From positions 1 through 20,121 of the forward strand of contig DAOTVS010000297.1 in NCBI GenBank assembly GCA_034436375.1: a stretch of 20,121 nt of DNA. Direction: 5' to 3'. The notes under the pieces are model-generated. The model worked only from the letters and a program-made list of their open reading frames with translations. It ran no database searches and was not told the DNA's origin. Source of the DNA: DAOTVS01 sp034436375. Its GTDB lineage: Bacteria > Chloroflexota > Anaerolineae > SpSt-313. The position numbers were made by a program, and so were the translations under genes. This document shows positions 14,835-20,121 of this stretch, in pieces (positions within the stretch are counted from its first letter, which is position 1; every line of letters begins with the position of its first letter).

Positions 14835-15980
14835 TCACCCAAAAAACGGCACGGCGGCAAAGGCCTGGGCGCTGAAAAAGGCGGCCATGCGGAGCGCGTC
14901 GGGGTAACTGGGGTCAAAGCCGGTGTGCGACATCTCTTCCGCCAGGAGCTGCCCCGGGTCCAAGCTGGGGAGGGAGATGGTGCGCCGACGCGGCTCTCTG
15001 CCGGGGAGCTCGGTCGAGACCTCAGCCTCAGCTGCTGCGGCACGGCGGATAGCGAAATGGGCGATGCCACCTGCGGTCTGTGCCTGCAGGATGAGGTTCT
15101 GGATGTCGCCGGCGGCGCCTGGGCGCGCTGCCGCGGGGACCAGCTCGATCTGCACGGGCTGCTGGCCGTGCAGCAGGTGGATCAATTCGCTGTGTGGAGT
15201 ATGCTCGATGGGCTCGCTGGCAGGCTGCCAGCCAAGGCGGGTAGCCAGCCAGGCGGCGAGCAGATAGGCCGTCACCTGGCCCCCACCGCGCTCGCCTGCC
15301 ACATAGTCGATGCGCACCTGGAAAAGGCGGTCCAGGCAGGGCCGGCAATCGGCGGGGTCAAAGAACTGGGCCGTCAACTCGCGCCAGGGGGTCAGCCGGT
15401 CCCAGTTAAGGTCGTCAACGGTGCACTCGCAGTGTTGGGCGTGGCCCAAGGCCACCAGTTGGCGCAGCAGGACGCGCGGGTTGCGTGCGCTGGCCGAATC
15501 AGCCAGCAAGCGGTCCGCATTGGCCGCCAGCCGCTCGAAAAGGGGCGAGCCGATAGGCAAATCGCCCGGCCACCAGAGCACGATGGGCAGGTCGCGCAAC
15601 AGCAGCGAAAAGGTCAGGGCGGCCAGGCGCTCCTCTGCCTGTGGGGAGCCCATGATCTGGATCTCCTCGAAGCAGACCAGGCGGCCGGCCAGGGCCGGGT
15701 GGCACTGGGCCGCGACCTGGGTCTCCAGGTCCATGGTGGGGCCGGGTTCGCTGCCCAGAATGATGGCCCGCACGGGGTGCTGCTCGGCCAGATCGGCGAT
15801 CCATTGCGACATCCGCTCGGCCGCCGCCCGGCTGTCAGCATAGGTCACCAGGTTGAGGGCCGTCGCCCGGATTGCCAGCATCCCCTGCGCTACCCCAGAG
15901 AGCGAAGCCTGGCGCAGCGCCACCAGCGCCTGCTCGATGGCCTGGGGATCGTGGCTGGGAACAGGTACCTTGTCCTGCAC
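14835..15980 (-). CDS. opcA: Glucose-6-phosphate dehydrogenase assembly protein OpcA
   Basis: A 381-residue soluble protein of the OpcA/GpdA family, which activates or helps assemble glucose-6-phosphate dehydrogenase in cyanobacteria, actinobacteria and some other phyla. Recognisable blocks are RATALNLVTYADSRAAAERM (38-57), the DLPIVLWWPGDLPIGSPLFE core (about 131-150), and DLNWDRLTPWRELTAQFFDP (about 190-209). The gene directly follows zwf on the same strand, which is the normal partner arrangement. GTG at 15980 has GGAGG 7 nt upstream. The 191-nt zwf-opcA spacer is unusually long for such a pair and filled by two strong inverted repeats, so the ratio of the two proteins may be set there. 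It is the last gene of its operon and converges on the TIM-barrel gene at 13905; no terminator is evident in the 117-nt gap. Confidence 0.9.
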   Translation of the reverse strand: MQDKVPVPSHDPQAIEQALVALRQASLSGVAQGMLAIRATALNLVTYADSRAAAERMSQWIADLAEQHPVRAIILGSEPGPTMDLETQVAAQCHPALAGRLVCFEEIQIMGSPQAEERLAALTFSLLLRDLPIVLWWPGDLPIGSPLFERLAANADRLLADSASARNPRVLLRQLVALGHAQHCECTVDDLNWDRLTPWRELTAQFFDPADCRPCLDRLFQVRIDYVAGERGGGQVTAYLLAAWLATRLGWQPASEPIEHTPHSELIHLLHGQQPVQIELVPAAARPGAAGDIQNLILQAQTAGGIAHFAIRRAAAAEAEVSTELPGREPRRRTISLPSLDPGQLLAEEMSHTGFDPSYPDALRMAAFFSAQAFAAVPFFG

Positions 15981-16011
15981 GCGTCATCCTCCGTCAGATG
16001 TGCTTCGGTTC

Positions 16012-16104
16012 GTAGTGCGGGAGAGGGGGAGCGGATGGCATACAAGGCCATATGCTCCCGGGCACCCTGCTTGTATGCCATCCGCTTTCCCTCTCCCTCA
16101 CTAC
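16012..16104. repeat. Long inverted repeat with 35-bp arms between zwf and opcA
   Basis: The left arm (16012-16046, starting GTAGTG and ending GGCATACAAG) pairs with the right arm (16070-16104, starting CTTGTATGCC and ending CACTAC) with only 3 mismatches over 35 bp. The loop is 23 nt and contains CTCCCGGG. RNA from either strand would form a very stable stem. It lies in the leader of opcA, ending 32 nt before its GTG. It has no ORF and no obvious target duplication; a REP- or MITE-like element is a reasonable guess. Confidence 0.8.
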
Positions 16105-16125
16105 AAGCCTGAGCTAATTATGCAA

Positions 16126-16154
16126 CCTCCCGGAGGTCCCCAACCTCCGGGAGG
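16126..16154. repeat. Perfect 12-bp hairpin just after zwf
   Basis: CCTCCCGGAGGT (16126-16137), loop CCCCA, then ACCTCCGGGAGG (16143-16154). It begins 17 nt after the zwf stop on the minus strand. No T-run follows on that strand, so it is more likely a processing or 3'-protecting hairpin, or a repeat copy, than a full terminator. Confidence 0.7.
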
Positions 16155-16171
16155 CCCAATCGCCTTTTGTG

Positions 16172-17728
16172 TCAAAAGCGCCGCCAGCGGCGGCCGTCCT
16201 CGGCGATCAGGCGCTGCGCATCCATAGGGCCCCAGGTGCCTGCCTCATAGTTGGGAAAGCTTGGGGGCGGGGCCATCTGCCAGCCGCGCAGGACCTGAGT
16301 GGTATACTCCCAGGCAGCTTCCACCTCATCGTCGCGGGTGAAGAGCGTCGAATCGCCCAGCATGCAGTCCAGCAGCAGCCGCTCATAGGCCTCGGAGGTG
16401 CGGCCAAAAGCGGAGCCATAGAGAAACTCCATGGTCACCGGGCGCACCTCCATTTGTTGCAGGCCGGGCTGCTTGACAGCAAAGCGGAGCGAGATGCCCT
16501 CATCGGGCTGGATACGGAGCACCAGAACGTTGCCTTCGCCCGCCTCTGCTGCAGGGCCAAAGAGCTTGAGCGGCGGCTGGCGGAACCGGACGGCGATCTC
16601 GCTCAGGCGCCGGGCGAGCCGCTTGCCGGTGCGCAGGTAAAAGGGCACATCGGCCCAGCGCCAGTTGTCGACGAAAAGCTTGAGCGCCACATAGGTCTCG
16701 GTGTTCGAGTCGGGCCGCACGCCCGGTTCCTCGCGATAGCCGGGCACTGGCTCGCCGGCGATATAGCCCGGCCCATACTGCCCGCGCGCCGTCAGCTTGG
16801 GGACCTCGTGGAGGGCCGGCACGCGCAATGAGCGCAGGACCTTGACCTTTTCGTTGTGCACCATGTCGGCCTCAAAGGTGGCTGGGGGCTCCATGGCCAT
16901 CAGCGAGAGGAGCTGCACCATGTGGTTCTGGACCATGTCGCGCAAGGCCCCACTCTTGTCATAGTAGCCACCGCGCCCTTCCACACCGACCGATTCGGCC
17001 ACCGTGATCTGCACGTGGTCCACATAGCGCCGGTTCCAGATCGGCTCAAAGATGGCATTGGCAAAGCGAAAGACGAGGATATTCTGCACCGTCTCTTTGC
17101 CCAGGTAGTGGTCGATACGGTAGATCTCTTCCTCGCGGAAGACCTGGCGCAGGGTGTGATTCAGAGCGCGGGCGCTCTGCAGGTCCTCGCCGAAGGGCTT
17201 TTCCACCACCAGCCGCACCCAGCCGGCGGCCCCCTGGCCGCGCTCGTTGTGGGCCAGGCCCGCTTCGCCCAGACGCCGCACGATCACCGGCCCATCGTCG
17301 GGAGAGGTGGCCAGGTAGTAGACGCGGTTGCCGCCGGTACCGCGCTGGCGATCGATCTGCGCCAACTGCTCGCGCAGGCGCACGTAGCCCTGGGGATCGT
17401 CGAAATCGGAGCGGACATAATAGAGCCCCTGGGCAAAGCTATCCCACACTTCAGAGACCAAAGGCAGGGCACAGGCCTGCTGACAGGCAGCGCGCATCTG
17501 AGCGCGAAAGTCATCATCGCTCCAGGGACGGCGGGCAAAGCCGATGGCGGTAAAGCCGTTTGGCAACCTGCCGCTCGCGAACAGGGCGTAGAGGGCGGGG
17601 ATCAGGCGGCGCCGGGTCAGGTCGCCGGTGGCGCCAAAGATGACCATGGCGTTGGGCGCCGGGTTGCGCGCCGTGTAGAGCCCTTCACGCAAGGGGTTGG
17701 TCTCGACCAGGGTTTCGCTTTGCACCAT
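16172..17728 (-). CDS. zwf: Glucose-6-phosphate 1-dehydrogenase
   Basis: A 518-residue cytosolic enzyme that oxidises glucose 6-phosphate to 6-phosphogluconolactone with NADP (or NAD), the entry step of the oxidative pentose phosphate pathway. The N-terminal nucleotide-binding fold shows VIFGATGDLTRRRLIPAL (29-46). The substrate and active-site signature RIDHYLGKETVQNIL is at 204-218 (His207), and the catalytic base is His269 in RDMVQNHM. EKPFG (176-180) is also present. Length is normal for the family. ATG at 17728 has GGAGG 5 nt upstream; GTG at 17740 would include the ribosome-binding site in the coding part. It lies 177 nt after the TIM-barrel gene, with a large hairpin in the gap, and before opcA, its dedicated partner. 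Confidence 0.96.
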   Translation of the reverse strand: MVQSETLVETNPLREGLYTARNPAPNAMVIFGATGDLTRRRLIPALYALFASGRLPNGFTAIGFARRPWSDDDFRAQMRAACQQACALPLVSEVWDSFAQGLYYVRSDFDDPQGYVRLREQLAQIDRQRGTGGNRVYYLATSPDDGPVIVRRLGEAGLAHNERGQGAAGWVRLVVEKPFGEDLQSARALNHTLRQVFREEEIYRIDHYLGKETVQNILVFRFANAIFEPIWNRRYVDHVQITVAESVGVEGRGGYYDKSGALRDMVQNHMVQLLSLMAMEPPATFEADMVHNEKVKVLRSLRVPALHEVPKLTARGQYGPGYIAGEPVPGYREEPGVRPDSNTETYVALKLFVDNWRWADVPFYLRTGKRLARRLSEIAVRFRQPPLKLFGPAAEAGEGNVLVLRIQPDEGISLRFAVKQPGLQQMEVRPVTMEFLYGSAFGRTSEAYERLLLDCMLGDSTLFTRDDEVEAAWEYTTQVLRGWQMAPPPSFPNYEAGTWGPMDAQRLIAEDGRRWRRF

Positions 17729-17795
17729 GCTTTCCTCCACTCAGGTTGAAACGGAGGATAGCATAGCGCAATGCGGGCATCCTGCCAAACCTGAA

Positions 17796-17853
17796 GAGGT
17801 CCCTCACCCTGCCCTCTTCCCTGACAGGGAGAGAGGGCAGGGTGAGGGACCTC
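17796..17853. repeat. Large near-perfect hairpin upstream of zwf
   Basis: The left arm 17796-17823 (28 nt; GAGGTCCCTCACC...CCCTG) pairs with 17825-17853 (CAGGG...GGTGAGGGACCTC) with a single bulged base and an A at the tip. It has the CCCTCACCCTGCCCTCT...AGGGCAGGGTGAGGG form often seen as dispersed repeats in G+C-rich genomes. It lies between the TIM-barrel gene stop (17906) and the zwf start (17728). There is no T-run, so it is unlikely to stop transcription fully. Confidence 0.75.
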
Positions 17854-17905
17854 CAAGCCTGTCTCCTGCATGATTGCCCCAGGGTGAACTGCAATCTCTA
17901 TTGGC

Positions 17906-18727
17906 TCAGCTCTGGAGCCAGGTCTCCCGGATGTAGCGGGCGGCAGCGACGACGCCCTCACGGCCACGCATGGAGCCTTCCTCCATGCAGATCCAGCCGT
18001 CCCAGCCGGCCTGCTTGAGGCGCCGGAAGATGGCCGGGAAGGGGGTGAGCCCGGTGCCGAGGAGCACCATCTGCAATTGCCCGCGCACGGCGGTATCGGC
18101 GGCGTGCACGCTGACGACCCGCCCGATCACGGCATCCAGCAGCGCCAGCGGGTCCTCGGCAAAGGCCGTGGCGTTGGCGGTATCAAAATTGATGCCGAGG
18201 CCGGCGGGGGCAGTGCCCTGGGCAATCTCCAGGAAGATGTCAGGCGGCTGCGAGAAATCGGTGTACTGCCAGGCGCCGGGCTTGGCATGGTTCTCGTACA
18301 CCAGGGTTACACCAGAGCCGCGGGTCGTCTCGACCAGGCGCGAGAGGCCCTCCACGGCCCAGGCGACGCCGGCCTCACGGGTGGTCCCGGGGTGGGCCTG
18401 CCCGGCCGTCACCCGCACGTACCTGGCCCCCAGTCCGGCGGCGACGGCCACCACCTCTTGCTCCAACTCCAGCTCGCGTCGGCGTTGGGCAGCATCAGGA
18501 TGGGTAAAGTCTGGGTAACTGGTAACCATGGTCACGCGCATGCCGGCGCTCTCCACATCGCGGCGCAGGGCCGCTACGGCTGCCGGCGAACGATTGGGCA
18601 CAAAGAGGATGCTGAAATCGACGGCATCCAGCCCGGCCTGCTTGCCGATCTGCGCCCACTGGGCAATGCTCATCCTGCCATCAATGATATCATTGAAGAA
18701 GGAAACCGGAAGACAACTTAACTGCAT
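17906..18727 (-). CDS. Sugar phosphate isomerase/epimerase-like TIM-barrel protein
   Basis: A 273-residue cytosolic protein of the xylose isomerase-like TIM-barrel superfamily. The probable metal ligands are Glu145 in LVYENHAKPG, Asp182 in GINFDTANA, His208 in VVSVHAADT and Glu249 in WICMEEGS. A TSYPDFTHPD loop (69-78) probably lies near the active site. The final stretch REGVVAAARYIRETW is a typical closing helix. ATG at 18727 has GGAGG 8 nt upstream and lies 22 nt after the LysM/M23 stop, so the two are probably co-transcribed. Zwf follows downstream, suggesting a role in sugar metabolism, but the substrate is unknown. It is not a close copy of the other TIM-barrel protein at 13905-14717. 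Confidence 0.88.
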   Translation of the reverse strand: MQLSCLPVSFFNDIIDGRMSIAQWAQIGKQAGLDAVDFSILFVPNRSPAAVAALRRDVESAGMRVTMVTSYPDFTHPDAAQRRRELELEQEVVAVAAGLGARYVRVTAGQAHPGTTREAGVAWAVEGLSRLVETTRGSGVTLVYENHAKPGAWQYTDFSQPPDIFLEIAQGTAPAGLGINFDTANATAFAEDPLALLDAVIGRVVSVHAADTAVRGQLQMVLLGTGLTPFPAIFRRLKQAGWDGWICMEEGSMRGREGVVAAARYIRETWLQS

Positions 18728-18749
18728 GACAGGATCCTCCACAGGGTTA

Positions 18750-19868
18750 TCAGGGCAGATAGCGAATCGGGTTCACGGCGCCGCCCTGGACCATAACCAC
18801 GAAATGCAGGTGCGGCCCGGTGGATTGGCCCGTCGTGCCCATCTCGCCAATCTGCTGGCCGCGGGCGACCTTTTGGCCGGCTTTGACCAGCAGCTTCCGC
18901 ATGTGCCCGTACCAGGTCACATAGCCGTCGCCGTGATTGATGAATACGGCATTGCCCAGGCTACCCTGCCAGCCGGCGGCGGTGACAACGCCTGCCGCCG
19001 CCGCCAGAATGGGCGTGCCAGCGTTGTTGGCGATATCGATGCCGTGGTGCGTGTCTTTGTTGAAATACTGGGTGATGACCCCGTGGGTCGGCCAGATGAA
19101 TTTGCCGGGCTGGGCCTGCGCATTGGTCGTCACCAGGCCCAGCCTGGTATAGACCAGATGCGGCTCAAAGGGCTTGATGCCGCCCGGAATCATGATCGTC
19201 TGCCCCGCCTGCAGGCTCGAAGCTGCGGTCAGCTTGTTGGGCTCATAGTTGGTGATGGCATCGGGCGAAACCTGGAAGCGTGCGGCGACGGCCGCGATCG
19301 TATCGCCGGCTTTGACGGTGTACTGGGCGCCGGTCACGGGCAGGATCTTGAGCACCTGCCCAACGCTCAGCAGGTCGGGGTCCATCTCCAGCGGGTCATT
19401 GGCCCAGATGATCGTATCCTGGCTGACGTGGAATTTCTGGGCGATCAGGAAGACATTGTCGCCCTGCTCGACGGTATAGTCAATGACCTCAGTCCGGGGC
19501 GGGGTAGGGGTCGGTGAGGGGGGGGCTGCTACAGTGGCCGTGGCTGTGATTTCAGCCAGCGCACCCACGCCGAGGGCCATCTCCAGCGGGCCGCCGACGC
19601 CCAGGGCGATGGGGGCCTCTTTGGTGGCAGTAGCGGCAGGCTGGATCACTGCGGCGACCTGATTGCGCAGGCTCAGCCACTGGCGCCCCGCGCTGGCCTG
19701 GCCACGCACGCTGGCTTCGGCCGCCCAGTGGTGCGTTGTGGTGCCCAGATGAACGAGAGGAGGCTCCAGAGCGGCTTTGATGCACAAGAGCCCCAGCAAA
19801 GTGAGGGTTACGGGCAAGGCCCGCGCACCCCAGCGACGCAAGAAAAGCCGTGCTTGCTGCCCCTTCAT
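18750..19868 (-). CDS. LysM-LysM-M23 peptidase, envelope hydrolase
   Basis: A 372-residue secreted or membrane-anchored peptidoglycan hydrolase-like protein. After a basic N-terminus there is one membrane helix or uncleaved signal (about 18-33), an Ala-rich stretch, a Pro/Thr linker PPSPTPTPPRTE (116-127), LysM 1 (about 129-176, DYTVEQGDNVFLIAQKF), LysM 2 (about 183-228, YTVKAGDTIAAVAARF), and an M23 (LytM/NlpD) domain (about 258-370). Zinc and catalytic residues are present: His274 and Asp278 in HHGID, His322 in WYGHM, and His353/His355 in GPHLHF, so it should be an active endopeptidase, not an EnvC-like inactive activator. ATG at 19868 has GGAGG 11 nt upstream. It overlaps a 65-codon upstream ORF by ATGA. 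Downstream genes are metabolic, an unusual company. Confidence 0.93.
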   Translation of the reverse strand: MKGQQARLFLRRWGARALPVTLTLLGLLCIKAALEPPLVHLGTTTHHWAAEASVRGQASAGRQWLSLRNQVAAVIQPAATATKEAPIALGVGGPLEMALGVGALAEITATATVAAPPSPTPTPPRTEVIDYTVEQGDNVFLIAQKFHVSQDTIIWANDPLEMDPDLLSVGQVLKILPVTGAQYTVKAGDTIAAVAARFQVSPDAITNYEPNKLTAASSLQAGQTIMIPGGIKPFEPHLVYTRLGLVTTNAQAQPGKFIWPTHGVITQYFNKDTHHGIDIANNAGTPILAAAAGVVTAAGWQGSLGNAVFINHGDGYVTWYGHMRKLLVKAGQKVARGQQIGEMGTTGQSTGPHLHFVVMVQGGAVNPIRYLP

Positions 19869-20062
19869 AGAACTACGGTCCTCCCCCGTTGTGGGCCTGG
19901 ATAGAATGCCTTCCGGTGATGGAGATCCTGCGGGGACGCTCCCTGGGGCATTGGGTGCCCTGACCGGTCAGGCTCCTGCGTTCTTTGCACTGCAAGCAGA
20001 GGCGCTACTGTGCAGATATCACCGCCCTTGGCAAATATCCGCACTGAGGCTGGAATGAACAT
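19865..20062 (-). CDS. Possible 65-codon leader ORF coupled to the LysM/M23 gene
   Basis: An open frame of 65 codons starts at an ATG exactly where transcription from the promoter at 20069-20097 should begin. It ends in a TGA that overlaps the LysM/M23 ATG (ATGA). Both junctions suggest a leaderless, translationally coupled upstream ORF. Against it: the protein matches nothing I recognise, and the third codon position looks less G+C-rich than in the neighbouring genes. Treat it as a candidate. The palindrome at 19959-19972 lies inside it. Confidence 0.3.
   Translation of the reverse strand: MFIPASVRIFAKGGDICTVAPLLAVQRTQEPDRSGHPMPQGASPQDLHHRKAFYPGPQRGRTVVL
19959..19972. promoter_or_regulatory. 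Perfect 14-bp palindrome in the LysM/M23 leader
   Basis: CCTGACCGGTCAGG is fully symmetrical, about 90 nt downstream of the predicted transcription start and 90 nt before the LysM/M23 ATG. It could be a protein-binding site or a short RNA hairpin. Function unknown. Confidence 0.35.
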
Positions 20063-20068
20063 GTTCCC

Positions 20069-20097
20069 ATTCTATATCAAGCTCTGTTCTTTGGCAA
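20069..20097 (-). promoter_or_regulatory. Sigma-70-type promoter for the LysM/M23-TIM-zwf-opcA operon
   Basis: On the minus strand TTGCCA (20097-20092) and TAGAAT (20074-20069) are 17 nt apart, each one base from consensus. Start of transcription is expected near 20062, which is the A of an ATG. The main leader to the LysM/M23 gene would then be about 190 nt. Confidence 0.7.
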
Positions 20098-20121
20098 TAT
20101 TCAGTTCTCCATCTCTCCATC

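Noticed and set aside
14730..16112. A 460-codon open frame on the plus strand
   Set aside because: It is antisense to opcA and runs through the 35-bp inverted repeat; no recognisable domain.
16856..17749. A 297-codon open frame on the plus strand
   Set aside because: It is antisense to zwf, which has full catalytic motifs.
20057..20066. GAACATGTTC as a LexA (SOS) box
   Set aside because: The Gram-positive-type LexA box is GAAC-N4-GTTC; here the half sites are only 2 nt apart, and the downstream genes are not SOS genes.
1..20121. CRISPR arrays, tRNA or rRNA genes, transposases, phage genes, defence operon
   Set aside because: I looked on both strands and found no regularly spaced repeats, no cloverleaf or rRNA-like sequence, and no matching protein families.

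Overview
The window is G+C-rich bacterial chromosome with densely packed genes, and I see no phage, transposase, rRNA, tRNA or CRISPR content. The gene set points to a free-living bacterium, most likely a member of Chloroflexota: an S21/YqeY/PgpH/DgkA housekeeping cluster, a Zwf-OpcA pair, a LysM/M23 envelope hydrolase with a Pro/Thr-rich linker, an ArnT-like family 39 glycosyltransferase, and many hairpin repeats in the spacers. The phylum is inferred from gene content and style, not from a marker gene.

Layout. Positions 1-3406 (minus strand) hold a housekeeping operon, rpsU-yqeY-pgpH-dgkA, with a good sigma-70-type promoter inside the end of the upstream response regulator gene. dgkA runs off the left edge. 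Positions 3401-7018 (minus) hold an FGGY sugar kinase, a soluble two-PAS histidine kinase that overlaps it by 8 nt, and a stand-alone receiver protein after a repeat-filled spacer. Positions 7379-7795 (minus) encode a small DUF378 membrane protein followed by a rho-independent terminator. Positions 8023-12109 (plus) encode a DHH phosphoesterase, a membrane-anchored metallophosphoesterase with an apparently leaderless promoter, and a gamma-glutamyltransferase-like protein that lacks the catalytic threonine. Position 12111-13535 (minus) is a family 39 glycosyltransferase whose gene ends 1 bp from the GGT-like gene. Position 13905-14717 (plus) is a TIM-barrel sugar isomerase-like gene. Positions 14835-20097 (minus) form a probable operon: LysM/M23 peptidase, a second TIM-barrel isomerase-like gene, zwf and opcA, behind a strong promoter at the right edge.

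How the genes may work together. zwf and opcA start the oxidative pentose phosphate pathway, and the two TIM-barrel proteins and the FGGY kinase suggest sugar or polyol catabolism nearby. PgpH would degrade c-di-AMP, and DgkA recycles a lipid for envelope synthesis. The glycosyltransferase and the LysM/M23 hydrolase also act at the envelope. The FGGY kinase/histidine kinase/receiver group suggests that a sugar-related operon carries its own signalling pair.

I did not find a clear new defence or mobile system. The points most worth a second look are the GGT-like protein with Ala-Ala at the nucleophile position, two promoters placed so that transcripts would be leaderless or nearly so (one in front of an uncertain 65-codon ORF overlapping the LysM/M23 gene by ATGA), the hairpins in the spacers around zwf (one with 35-bp arms), and a palindromic insert inside the FGGY kinase gene.
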